From Apus apus (Eukaryota > Chordata > Aves > Apodiformes > Apodidae), in contig NC_067300.1 in the NCBI RefSeq assembly GCF_020740795.1, positions 248,001 to 312,000 on the forward strand: DNA of 64,000 bases. Reading direction: 5' to 3'. The position numbers and the translations under genes were made by a program. The first letter of the stretch is position 1, and each line of letters opens with the position of its first letter. The notes beneath the pieces are model-generated. The model was not told the DNA's origin. It saw only the letters and a program-made list of their open reading frames with translations, and did no database searches. Below are positions 47,701-56,767 of the stretch, in pieces.

Positions 47701-48627
47701 CTGGTCCCTGCGGGCTGGGGTCCCCCCAGGCTGGGGTCCCCCAGCCCCTCCGACAGGGCCGTGCTGCACAGGAGCAGCCAGGCCAAGGGGCCAGGGCAGG
47801 ATCACAGCCTGGCCCCCCCATCAGCCCCGGGAGGGGACCAGCCCCCCGGAACCCCCACGTTCCTTGGCCTCATGCCCAGGGAGCAGGATCAGCTCCTCTC
47901 CAGCCCAGTGAGGAGAGGCAGCTCTGACCCACATATGATTTGGAAACCTATTTATAGCCTGCAGATACCGAGGGCAAGGGGAAAGCTCTCGCAGCCCGCA
48001 GGGGTGGCCCTGGGGACGGGGACAGGGCTGGCGAGTGCCCGGGGCGTCGGGGACACCAAAGAGGGCCGAGATGCTGCACAGGGTGCAGGGCTGGGTGTGA
48101 GACAGCGCCCAGCCTACGGCCCGGGGCTCCCCCAGCGGCCTCAGGCCCGGGCGACTCCCGCGGGAACGGGGAGGGGGGAGCGGGACAGGGAACCCAACTG
48201 TTGCTACTCCAGAAGGGGAGCGGCCGGGCCGGGGGGCACGGCGGGGCCTGCCCCGGCCGCTCCGGGGGCTCATACACAGCCAGCGCCGTGTGCGGCGCTC
48301 CGTGCCCCGCAGCCCCCGGGCCGGGCCTGCACCCACCGCACCGACCGGCCCTGCCCGGCGGAGGGGAGAGTCCCGGCCCCGAGGCGGGGCTGGCTACGCA
48401 CCCCCGGCCTGCGGTCCCCCCAGGCCCACGGTCCCCCCAGGCCCACGGTCCCCCCAGGCCCACGGTCCCCCCAGGCCCACGCCGCCTGCCCTGCTCGGGG
48501 TGCGGCCTCAGCGGCGGCTGCAGGGCAGCTCCACCCCCGGGCCCGCCACCCCCGCACTCACCGGGCTGCGCCGCTTCAGCGTCACGTTCTTCCAGAGCAG
48601 GAGATGGAGCTGGTGCAGGAACCCCAT
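17364..48627 (-). CDS. ABCA2: ATP-binding cassette sub-family A member 2, complete, 49 coding exons
   Basis: ABCA2 is a full-length ABC transporter of the endolysosomal membrane, linked to sterol and sphingolipid handling in myelinating cells. Exon lower limits with lengths: 48562(66), 41367(94), 38781(112), 38228(167), 37886(128), 37466(105), 36808(186), 36511(220), 35589(332), 35144(160), 34759(129), 34307(168), 33898(97), 33326(174), 33137(103), 32368(115), 31851(191), 31476(151), 30985(205), 30263(165), 29776(181), 29304(213), 28821(197), 28553(183), 27929(185), 27707(121), 27140(291), 25991(213), 25708(103), 24989(329), 24327(214), 24046(106), 23647(112), 23204(61), 22784(175), 22583(116), 22169(148), 21807(124), 20896(133), 20618(118), 20293(179), 19863(142), 19404(135), 19069(104), 18710(93), 18302(103), 18051(138), 17621(207), 17364(36). 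About 2,508 residues (human 2,435). All joins keep phase except one extra G in exon 8. Confidence 0.97.
20896..22958 (-). CDS. ABCA2: ABCA2 exons 35-39: second transmembrane domain
   Basis: The helices read [95 protein letters not shown] and [20 protein letters not shown]. Conservation with the mammalian protein is very high and all splice joins keep frame. Confidence 0.95.
23204..27827 (-). CDS. ABCA2: ABCA2 exons 26-34: linker and second lumenal domain
   Basis: The linker has [20 protein letters not shown] and the acidic, serine-rich exon 27, followed by the helix [20 protein letters not shown] in exon 28. Exons 29-34 form the lumenal domain ([80 protein letters not shown]). Exon 28 has two possible acceptors 6 nt apart (26203 or 26197). 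The exon 31 donor is GC rather than GT (CACAG|gcaaga). Confidence 0.92.
27929..29956 (-). CDS. ABCA2: ABCA2 exons 21-25: first nucleotide-binding domain
   Basis: Exon 21 holds Walker A ([11 protein letters not shown]), exon 22 the Q-loop region ([19 protein letters not shown]), exon 23 the signature [15 protein letters not shown] and Walker B with the [16 protein letters not shown] loop, and exon 24 the H-loop ([17 protein letters not shown]). Every ATPase motif is intact. Exon 25 continues into the regulatory region ([20 protein letters not shown]). Confidence 0.96.
30263..33239 (-). CDS. ABCA2: ABCA2 exons 15-20: first transmembrane domain
   Basis: Exons 15-20 encode the helices from [20 protein letters not shown] through [53 protein letters not shown] and [19 protein letters not shown], then the cytoplasmic entry [19 protein letters not shown]. 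The sequence is highly conserved with mammals and all joins are in phase. Confidence 0.95.
33137..38892 (-). CDS. ABCA2: ABCA2 exons 3-15: first large lumenal domain
   Basis: Conserved blocks include [105 protein letters not shown]-independent [20 protein letters not shown] and [20 protein letters not shown]. Many N-x-S/T sites fit a lumenal domain. Exon 7 (36808-36993) encodes 62 residues, roughly 50 more than I recall in the human protein at this point. Exon 8 carries one extra G in the run at 36670-36677. The exon 5 donor lies in a 21-bp tandem repeat. Confidence 0.9.
37796..37885. repeat. 21-bp tandem repeat spanning the ABCA2 exon 5 splice donor
   Basis: ACCCAC recurs at 37817, 37838, 37859 and 37880, exactly 21 bp apart, inside repeats of the form caggtcatcacccacctcc. 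On - each unit reads GAGGTGGGTGA, the same as the true exon 5 donor (AAGGAG|gtgggt, exon end 37886). Two further ACCCAC at 37796 and 37803 are out of register. Confidence 0.85.
41367..48627 (-). CDS. ABCA2: ABCA2 exons 1-2: cytoplasmic start and first transmembrane helix
   Basis: Exon 1 (48562-48627) encodes [20 protein letters not shown] and SP, ending in phase 0 at gtgagt. Exon 2 (41367-41460) encodes [20 protein letters not shown] (the first membrane helix) and [11 protein letters not shown]. Both are near-identical to mammalian ABCA2, which fixes the start codon at 48625-48627. Intron 1 is 7.1 kb and by far the largest. Confidence 0.96.
43179..43191. promoter_or_regulatory. Perfect IR1 nuclear-receptor element, AGGTCA-T-TGACCT
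   Basis: Two consensus half-sites face each other with one base between, the classical FXR/RXR-type IR1. The right half continues into TTGGTTA, so the same DNA also resembles an imperfect DR1 (TGACCT-T-TGGTTA). It lies in ABCA2 intron 1. Function is not shown. Confidence 0.5.
48413..48480. repeat. 17-bp tandem repeat, four exact copies
   Basis: The unit ggtccccccaggcccac is repeated four times without change (68 bp), about 80 bp inside ABCA2 intron 1. On the ABCA2 sense strand it is G-rich (GTGGGCCTGGGGGGACC), with G-quadruplex potential in the nascent transcript. Confidence 0.92.
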
Positions 48628-48753
48628 GGCCGGGCCGGGCCCAGCCCCGCCACAGCGGCTCCCCCCGCTCGGCTCCGCGGATCACCCACCACCCACCGCC
48701 ATACCCCACTGAACCGCCGCCGCCTGTGTCCGCAGCAGGCTGGGAGGGAGGGA

Positions 48754-48792
48754 CGGATGGATGGATGGATGGATGGATAGATGGATGGATGA
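48754..48792. repeat. (GGAT)n microsatellite upstream of ABCA2 exon 1
   Basis: About nine tetranucleotide units with one interruption (ggatagatgg), 130-165 bp upstream of the ABCA2 start codon, so within its 5' UTR or core promoter. Confidence 0.9.
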
Positions 48793-49375
48793 AAGGACAG
48801 AGACGACCGGCCTCGGCCTCAGCCCAGCCCAGCCCGGCCCGGCCTTGCGCAGCACCGCCCCCGGCCCGGGGCCACCGCCCCTTAAAGGCACCGCTGGAAT
48901 AGCTGGTGGGTCCCGCTTCCCCGGGAGAAACCGAGGCACGGAGCCCGTAGGGACCCGCTCCCCCCGGCTATGGCCCGTCTGGGAACGGGGCTTCTGTCGC
49001 AGGCCCATGAAACCCTCAGTCCCCAGGAGCTGCCTCTGGAGCTGCTCCTGTCGAAGGCAGAGCAACGGTGAGGTCACCCTTCAGTCCAGCCTCTTCCCCA
49101 TCATTGCCCCTCCAGGGACAGACCATTGCTGTAGGTGTCATGCGAGGGTGGCTTCACTGTCCCCACTTGCTGGCCGTTGCCTGCCCTTCTCAGGCCCCGC
49201 TGCCCCCAGATCCTTCTCAGCCCACCCTATGAACAAGTAGCAGGATGTCCACATGTCATCTTGGAAGGGATCAGTGTATCTGCAACGAGCTGTACCCCCA
49301 GGCCAGCTGTGACTCCAAGGCTGGGAAGGGTGTCCTCAACAGCAGTAAGCATTGAACCAGGTCAGCTCTGTCTCC

Positions 49376-49500
49376 ATCCTGCCTTGCTTCCTTCCACTTA
49401 TCCTTCCTTTCATCCTTCCTTCCTTCTACCTTTTTCATCCATCCATCCACCCACCCACCCACTCATCTTTCCTTCCCTCTTTCCATTCCTCTGGTTCTCT
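49376..49500. repeat. Pyrimidine-rich simple repeat with (CATC/CACC)n
   Basis: Imperfect ccttcctt and ccatccatccacccaccc units on +. The CCATCC part is complementary in sense to the GGATGG run at 48754. Confidence 0.8.
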
Positions 49501-51640
49501 GCATTTCACCACCTGTCCCTCTGTCCCCCCTGGTTGTCTGTAGCCCCCTCCCTCCTTCACCTATCTCTAACCATCTCCCTCTCCACGAGGCTCTGAGGGC
49601 CAAATGGAGCTGGGAGCTGTAAATAACTCCTTTGGCTGCCCCAGTCCTGAATGGTGTTGCTAAAGGTGACTGTTTCAGGCAGGCTCTGAGACAGCTGCAT
49701 GGGCACTAACAAAGCTCCCCTTGTCCTGCCACAAAATGCCATTATTCAAAAAACTTCTGGGTGAAACACTGTGCCAAGGTGAGGGAGGACAAGGGGTGCC
49801 CGGATGACACAGTGGAGGCGAGGCACGGTGCTGCCCCTGCTCTGTGCCCTGGGGAGGGCAGCTGTTCAGGAAGGGCTACAGGGCTTGCAGGCAGGGGTGT
49901 GGGCAGCAGCCTGGCATCAAGAGGAATGGAGAAGGGGGTGGCCAGGGCTGGTTTTTATACCTGCACCCCACTGTCATAAGAAACCTGGGGGCAGCTGTAG
50001 TCACCCTGAGGTTTGATGGCATTTCTCTGGCTTTAAAATACTGATGAGATATGATGTCATGGTAAACCAGGCCACAAAAGCGGCCAGCAGAGACAGACTC
50101 AGCAGTGTGCCATGGGGCAGCACAGCCCCAGGGAGACAGTAGCCCATCTCCTCCATGGACCCCTGAGCATCTCTCAGTGAAGTTCCTCACAGGGTGGCCA
50201 AGCTCCTCCATCTACGTGGGACCCTCTGCAGATGGCAGCACCTACCCACCCACAGGAAGCTCCCTGCCCTGTACTGGTGCCATCTAGCATTACCTGTGGT
50301 CCAATGGCCTGGCCCTGGGCACTGGGGGCTTCTGACCCCCACACTGGGGCAGAGCTGGCCCTGCCCACTGGCCTGGCTTTGAGCCTCCAGCACCGTGCTG
50401 GCACCTCTGTGGGACACGGGGGTCAGGGTGACCAGATCCACTGGCTGTAGGTGGACATTGTTCCCAGTGCTGTCCTCTGTGGAGGGTAACAGTCCTGTCC
50501 CACGTAGCCCCGGTCCCCAGCGCTGTGCAGAGGGGACAGGGACAGCAGGGGAGACAATGCTGGCAGCTCCGGCCAGGCAGGGAGCACTGCCTGCAGCCAG
50601 CAGGGATATCTGGGCTCTCAGCCACACAGAAATGCAGAAAGGGGGTGAGAAAAGGTAACAGAAAACAGGGGACATGGCTGGGGAGGAAAAAGCATCGGGC
50701 CCCAGAGCAGCAGTTGCCCTCCAAGGGCTCCAGGGCAGCACTGAAACCACAGAGCTCTGCTACACAGTGGCATGGTGCTGTGCCCCACTGCTGCTGGCCT
50801 CTTGCTTTACTGCCAGTGCTGTCCTTGATCCTGGGATCCAGGCAGCCAGCAGGAGCTGTGATGCAGTGGGGGGTGCCGACCTCAGGGACCCCGAGGGAAC
50901 AGTTTGGGGCACCTGTGTGTTCCCCTGCCAGCTGCAGGTACATCACTATGTGCCTCGGGGCTCCTGTCCTTGCCCCTGCCTCAGTTTCCCCATGTCTCTT
51001 CCCCTGCCAGGGCTTTGGGGGAGACTTGGTCCCCAGACAGTAGTGCCAGCAAATAAAAGAACTGGCTGTGTGGCCAGCCCTGGAGAGGGGCTGAACCACA
51101 GCAGGGCATGGGAAGCAGCTCTCCCTGCAGACCCAACAAAGTTGCTCATGTGCCTGCTTCCCCTTTTGGCAGAAAACATCCTGGGCAGGGCAGCTGCCAG
51201 GGCTTAGCAGCACCAAAGGGCTGCTGCTGGCGGGTTAGCTGTTGGTTTTGAGATAAATCAGTGGGAGCCAAAGTTGGGCTGGCATCCTGTTTGCAACCAG
51301 ATTGGGGTGGCACCATGGTGAGGCTGAGGGCAGGGCCCTGCCTGCACCCCTGGCAGTGCAGGCAGGGCTTTCAGACCCGCTGCAGATACACCTGGGCAAG
51401 GCAGCAGATCCTTCCCAGCACCAGCCAAGAGTGAATTGCCAGCAGCGCTGGGTGGCAATGCCAGGCTGAGGCTCTGGGGAGGATGCCACCCTCCATCCCC
51501 TCCAGCTATACCATGGGTGGCAGCAAACATCGAGGAAGTGCCTGGTTCCAGCTGGAGCCAAATGAGCAACTCTCTAGCTGCTCCTAGGTGGTTTCAGAGG
51601 GGGCTGCACATGCCAGGAGTGTGCAGTGAGACCCAGCAAT
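49501..51640. other. Intergenic, no gene recognised
   Basis: The longest open frame here (50290-51216 on -) has the residue bias and lack of domains expected of chance frames in GC-rich DNA. I see no conserved exon, RNA gene or repeat family. Confidence 0.5.
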
Positions 51641-52025
51641 CACAGAGTTATAGAACAGTTTGAATTGGAAAGGACCTTAAAGATCATCTAGTTCATACCC
51701 CCTGCATGGGCAGGAACACCTCCCACTAGACCAGGTTGCTCCAAGCCCCATCCAACCTGGTCTTGAACACTTCCAGGGATGGGGCCTCCACAACTTCCCT
51801 GGGCAGCCTGTTCCACTGTATTGCCACCCTCACAATAAAGAATTTCATCCCAATATCTAACCTAAATCTCTGCTCTTCCAGTTTTGATCCATTACTCCTT
51901 GTCCTCTCACTACAAGCCCTTGTCCAAAGTCCCTCCCCAGCTTTCCTGTAGCCCCTTGAGGCACTGGAAGGTGCTCTAAGGTCTCCCCGGAGACAAATCC
52001 TAACTCTTCCAGCCTGTCTTATCCT
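51641..52025 (-). mobile_element. CR1 LINE 3' fragment
   Basis: On + it runs from cacagagttatagaacagtt through ggaccttaaagatcatct and ggtcttgaacacttccaggg to ctctaaggtctccccggaga, the reverse of a CR1 3' end. It is 5'-truncated and carries no useful coding capacity. Confidence 0.92.
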
Positions 52026-54489
52026 TTCCTTATCCTTATCCTTTCAATAATAATTCTAGTTTCTGAGGTGTGCTTTGGCACAAGGCTGCCAGCAGAGGTG
52101 CCCCATGGGCTCAGCACAGCCTCCATGGGAGTTTTACCCCCACATGGCCATGGCTCCACCAGCAAACAGTGGATGGGGACCATGGAAAACCGCAGTCGGG
52201 CCAGGGCATCAGTGCTGTGTCTGGCAGCTGGAACTGGAGAGGTCTTGGCAGAAGGGAGCCATGTTTTGAGTTCAGTTTCAAACCTGGCACCTGAGAAACC
52301 CCTCTGGGGAGCTGAAATCCCACTGCAGCCATGTGCTCCTTCTCCGAGGAGCCACAGTCTAGGCAGAGGAAGCACAAGGGGATGGAGCAACAGAGCAGCA
52401 TCTTCACCAGGAGCCCCTCCTGGGGGTGCCAGGGCACTGCCATGGGGCAGCACCCACCATGGGTCATGTACTGGGCTACAGTGTCCCACCCTGGCATGGG
52501 GCGTGCACCCAGCCAGAGGACAGGCACCCAGCCATGGGGCAGTCACAGAGCATGCACCAGCCATGGCCACCTACCCAGCCACACCTCTATGGAGTGCATG
52601 CTCTGCCGTGTAGTACCCACCCAGCCATGGGACACCCACCTTACTCTGAGGTATACCCCTATAGGGCACCCTCTGAGATAAGGGATGTGCACAAAGCCAT
52701 GAGGCACCCACCAGGCCGTGGGGCACTGTGGGCACACCCCTGCCCCTGAGGCACACACCCAGACACGGGTCACATCACTGTGCTGTGGCACGGGGAAGGG
52801 CTGTCAGCAGGCTGTGCCAGCTGCCACGTGCAGCAGGAAGGACCTGCTGTGGGGCTGGGACAAGGCAAAACCACAGAAAAGAGGAAGCCCTCAGTGCCCC
52901 AGCCCAGCACCAGCAGTTGCCCAGGCAGACGCGTGCCGGCACCTCGCACACTGCCACACCGGCCCTTCCCTGGTGAGTCTGGGCTCTGCACCTGGGGAGA
53001 GGGGCTGGGAATGGAGTTAGCTCCTGGGGCTGCCGGAGCGGGGTGTCCCCTCCCAGGGCATCCTCAAAATGGGGGCAGCATCCCTGCTGCTGGGGATCTG
53101 GTGCCACTGTGTGCGGTGCAGTGAGCTGGCACAGCTTTTCCAGCCCTTCCCGCTTCAGGTGCCAGGTTTTTCTGGAGCCTAAACTTAGCTCATGTATTTT
53201 AGCAGGACAGAAGGAGCGGGCCAAGGCAGGGAGGGGATTTTCAGCCAAGCTGCAGTGGATAGGGTGGAAAAGCAAGGGCCCTGCTGTCCAGGAGGCTCCA
53301 AAATTGTGGAATAACCAGCACAGCTCTGACTGGCAGGGGGCTTGGGCTGGGTTTTCAGAAGTTCCCTGGGAAGGTAAACAGCCTTTAGTACTGAATATCT
53401 TAGGACCAGCAACACTAGTGGGTTCAAGATGGCAGATGGGCACTATGGCAGGGCGAGAATCTCGCAGCCAGGGTTCCTGTGTGTCTGCGGGCTGAGCCCC
53501 ACTAGGGGCAGCCCCAAGTGGCCCTTGCCTGCACTGCCCTGCCTGCCCTGCCTGTGGGGCATCGGCCATCTGTGACACGCCAAAAATAATCTACGAATGT
53601 TTGGGGCACCAAGGCTGCCAGCTCCCAGCCTGCTGCAGCTCCCCTTGCCCTCTCTCCCAAGCACTCCAAGACCACGAAGGCACCCCAAGCCAGGGAGAGC
53701 ATCCCAAGCCACAGAGATCATTCCAAGCCCAGGAGAGCCCTGTCATCACTGCAGGAGCGTACTGGGGTGAGGGGGCACTTCTTGGGCAGGACACTCTGCT
53801 CTGGCCCTGAGTGAGGTTTCAGACTTCACAGTCATCTCCTGGGGCACCTTGGCTTGCAGCTGGAGCCCTGCTGTGGGGTTATTTGGGCAGGACTCTGGGG
53901 CAAGCCCCTTTGCCCATCCTGCACATCCCCAAGCATCTTTCTCTTGAGCTCATTGGGGCAAGGCTGGCTGCATTTCAGGCTCAACCTGCCCTGGGCAAAG
54001 CAAGAAGGGTGGAACAAGACTGTGCCTGTTTGTCAGGTGTGGAACCTGAGGCACAGAGCAAGTACCAAGGACCACATCCCTCATGTGTGTCATGGGGAAC
54101 AGTGCCAGGCAGTTGGGGTGGGGGGAGACAGGGCTGTTGCCCACTGGGCTCTCTGCCCCTCTTGTGACAGCATCCCTGCTCATCCCAGAGATGGGGACAC
54201 TGGAGACTGTGGGAAGATAACACAAAAGCCACCATGGGGTGACACCAAATGCAGAGGGGACCCTGGGTGGTCCACGAGCCAGCAGAGGGGCCAGGGGTGA
54301 TTCTGTGGCCCAGGTTTCACGGAGAAGCCCTTTCTCCGCTGCCTCCATCCTCATCACCTCCCCACCACTCCTCACTCCCCCCCCCCCCCACTCCTCACTC
54401 CCCCCCCCACAAGCTGAGCTGATGGTCCTTGGTGGCCTCTCCTCTCTCCCAGGTGTGTCACCCCAGAAGGTAAGGGCCAGCCTGGTAGC
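52026..54489. other. FUT7 upstream region
   Basis: No protein-coding exon recognised. Near the right end a C-rich direct duplication (cactcctcactcccc.., 54366-54408) sits before ctctctcccag at about 54450, a plausible acceptor for a non-coding 5' exon of FUT7. A possible donor (CAGAAG|gtaagg) follows near 54470, before the start codon. Confidence 0.4.
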
Positions 54490-55533
54490 ATGCCCCGGGC
54501 ATCATCACTGCTGTGGTTGCCCTGGGGTCGGCCTGGTGTGAAGGCAGTGGTCACCGCTGGGGTGTTCATAACCACCCTCTGGAACCTGAGATGCTTCCTC
54601 CACCCCTCTGAGGTCTCCAGCGAAGCCTCCAAGCACACGGAGCCACTGGTAGTCCTGGTATGGGAGTGGCCCTCAAAGCAGGTCCCCAACATCAGCGGGG
54701 ACATTTGCCGTGAGCTGTACGGCATCGTGGGCTGCTGGGTCACCACGGAGAGGCAGCTCCTGGGCCGGGCAGATGTGGTGGTGTTCCCTCACACCCGGCT
54801 CCAGCCTGGCAGGGACAGGCTGCCCAAGGAGAGGCCACCAGGACAGAACTGGGTGTGGGTCTCCCTGGAATCCCCCTCAAACACTAAAGCTCTTGCGGGA
54901 TGGAACCAGACCTTCAACTGGGTGATGACTTACAGACGGGATTCAGACATCTTCATCCCCTATGGCAAGCTTGTGCCCAACCAGTCAGCTACTGTGAACA
55001 TCCCCGTGAAGACCAACTTGGTGTCCTGGGTTATCAGCAACTACCACAGGACTCAGAAAAGAGCTGAAGTCTACAAAAACCTCTCTAGGTACCTCCACGT
55101 GAACATATATGGCAAAGCAAACAAAAAGCCGCTTTGCAAGGACTGCCTCTTGCCAACAACATCCAAGTCCAAGTTCTACCTGGCCTTTGAGAACTCTGTC
55201 CACCAGGACTACATCACCGAGAAGCTCTGGAGGAACTCGCTGATGGCTGGCACTGTTCCTGTGGTGCTGGGGCCTCCCCGGGCCAACTACGAGCAGTTTG
55301 TCCCTGCAGACTCCTTCATTCACGTTGATGACTTTGGTTCCCTGGCAGAGCTGGCCACCTTCCTAAAGACCATGAACTCCAGCCGCTACCGGCAGTTCTT
55401 CGCCTGGCAGAAGCAGTTCAGTGTGAAGCTCTACACTGACTGGAGGGAGCGGCTCTGCACCATCTGCACCGCCTACCCCAGCCTGCCCCGAGGCCGCCTC
55501 TACCCCGACCTGGAGAGCTGGTTCAACACCTAA
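54490..55533 (+). CDS. FUT7: Alpha-(1,3)-fucosyltransferase 7
   Basis: FUT7 transfers fucose from GDP-fucose to sialylated N-acetyllactosamine, making sialyl Lewis x on selectin ligands in the Golgi of leukocytes. The frame is a single open block of 347 residues (human 342). It is a type II membrane protein: short cytoplasmic start (MPRASSLLW..), anchor around residues 17-33 (VKAVVTAGVFITTLWNL), stem, and catalytic domain. Matches to FUT7 include VWVSLESPS, YRRDSDIFIPYGKL, the family-10 donor motif FYLAFENSVHQDYITEKLWR, GTVPVVLGPPRANYEQFVPA and SFIHVDDFGS. Several N-glycosylation sites are present (NIS, NQT, NQS, NLS). Met at 54490 is the first in-frame start before the anchor; an upstream coding exon cannot be excluded. 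It converges on POU5F3. Confidence 0.96.
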   Translation: MPRASSLLWLPWGRPGVKAVVTAGVFITTLWNLRCFLHPSEVSSEASKHTEPLVVLVWEWPSKQVPNISGDICRELYGIVGCWVTTERQLLGRADVVVFPHTRLQPGRDRLPKERPPGQNWVWVSLESPSNTKALAGWNQTFNWVMTYRRDSDIFIPYGKLVPNQSATVNIPVKTNLVSWVISNYHRTQKRAEVYKNLSRYLHVNIYGKANKKPLCKDCLLPTTSKSKFYLAFENSVHQDYITEKLWRNSLMAGTVPVVLGPPRANYEQFVPADSFIHVDDFGSLAELATFLKTMNSSRYRQFFAWQKQFSVKLYTDWRERLCTICTAYPSLPRGRLYPDLESWFNT

Positions 55534-55787
55534 CATGGGGCTGGTGTGTGCTGAGACAATCGTGGGTGCATCTTGACCAGAAGTTACTGGGCTGAGGGGA
55601 GTGTGGGGCACTTGACTGCAGATCAGAAGGTGGGAGCCCTGACACCTCCTCCCAGGCCTGCTGTTGCCACACTGGGACCTTGAACAACTTTGCATTAATT
55701 CTTGCAAAATGGGATTAACTCCCCCGCCCGCCAGGATCCAACACCAACCTACCTCACCAGGATGCTGGCAGGAGCAGGTGCTTTGGA

Positions 55788-55793
55788 AATAAA
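55788..55793 (+). terminator. FUT7: Poly(A) signal of FUT7 (AATAAA)
   Basis: A canonical hexamer 255 bp after the FUT7 stop. Confidence 0.8.
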
Positions 55794-56613
55794 TGACACA
55801 GGACTGCAGAGGCTCTGTCTGTGGTGCAGGGGCTGGCAAGGGGCTCAGGGCTTCCTAACCTTCCCCTGCCATTGCTCCGTATGTCCCCCGACACCTTCTG
55901 CCGAGTGGTGAAGTCCCGTGGCAGAGGCCCCATAGAGACATTCTGGCTGGGGTGGAGAAGCCAAGCTCAGGGCAGCCCCGGGGGGGCGAGCACCCCGCGG
56001 CAGGGACAGAGAACACAGCCTCTGCTCCACCCCTTCCCGGCACAGCCTGGTAGCACCCATTGCACCCACCCAGCCCCACTCTGAGCCGTGGGCATCACCG
56101 AGCAGGCGGGGACAGGCGAGACACCTGATGTCCCAACATCAGCAATCTCCGTCTGCCCGGTGCCAGAGTCAGAGAGGGACGCGGTGGTTTCCCGGTGGTT
56201 TCCTGCTCGGCTGCCGGCACCCGGCCATGCTGCAGCAGGCGGCCAGTGCGGTGGGAGTATCCGGAGCCTCCCAGGGACCCCAAAGCAAAGAAAGTCCCAT
56301 GGGCACCCTGCAGCACCGCAGCCTGCTCCGTGTGCCCTTGGCACTGCTGAGCTGCTGGGCACCCTTCCCCACACATCCCCATACTGTGAGCACCTTGCGG
56401 TGCTGGAGCCCTGGCCATGCAGACGCTGCCGTGTGGGCACCCTGCGTGGAGAGCACCCTGCTCCAGGAGCAAGGGGATGTCCAGACACCGAGGGTAAGCA
56501 CTAATCTGAGATCAATGGCAGATGTCGGGATAGGGTGACAGGACCAGGGAGTGGGACACTGCTCCAGCTGTGACTCGTTCCGCGCCCCTCGGGTCGATAC
56601 CATCAACCTCCCA

Positions 56614-56690
56614 TATAAACGGTTCTTTTTGTCACGTGCAGCCCCAAAGTCGCCCAACCCCACCCTTGCACCCCCGCCTGCTGACGTCCA
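56614..56690. promoter_or_regulatory. Orphan promoter-like cluster: TATAAA, CACGTG, TGACGTC
   Basis: TATAAA at 56614-56619, an E-box CACGTG at 56633-56638 and TGACGTC at 56682-56688 lie within 75 bp. On - the order is CRE, E-box, then TTTATA, which is the classical order for a core promoter firing leftward. No gene is recognised on either side. Confidence 0.35.
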
Positions 56691-56748
56691 GGACCTGGAC
56701 ATTCCCGGTCCGGGCTGGCACTTGGCTGGGTCGCTCCCCTGTGGCCGT

Positions 56749-56767
56749 CCCCCCCCCCCCCCCCCCC
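56749..56767. repeat. C19 homopolymer
   Basis: Nineteen consecutive C on +, next to the promoter-like cluster. The length is likely to vary between reads and individuals. Confidence 0.85.

Larger units (their letters stand above)
41461..48561 (-). other. ABCA2: ABCA2 intron 1
   Basis: This 7.1 kb intron contains no recognisable gene in either strand. Items seen are a perfect IR1 nuclear-receptor palindrome at 43179-43191, a pyrimidine/AT-rich patch near 43160, and at its 5' end (47950-48561) a CpG island with a four-copy 17-bp repeat. First introns of this size often carry enhancers; that is inference. Confidence 0.7.
47950..48990 (-). promoter_or_regulatory. ABCA2: CpG island promoter of ABCA2
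   Basis: The stretch is dense in CpG, covers exon 1 and extends on both sides, with GC boxes (ccgccc) and no TATA box near 48650-48950. The ABCA2 start site should lie upstream of 48627 on -, within 48640-48950. Confidence 0.7.

Noticed and set aside
47554-48780. 408-codon open frame on + across the ABCA2 CpG island
   Set aside because: It is antisense to ABCA2 exon 1, made of proline/arginine/alanine-rich sequence and tandem repeats, with no recognisable domain.
50290-51216. 308-codon open frame on -
   Set aside because: No family resemblance, no supporting splice or poly(A) signals; the cysteine/proline/serine bias fits random GC-rich DNA.
52775-53578. 267-codon open frame on -
   Set aside because: No domain, no conserved neighbour in this place in other vertebrates that it matches, and biased composition.
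53580-53605. MEF2/SRF-like site ccaaaaataatc
   Set aside because: It misses the CArG consensus at its right end and the MEF2 consensus by one base; one near-match in 64 kb is expected by chance.
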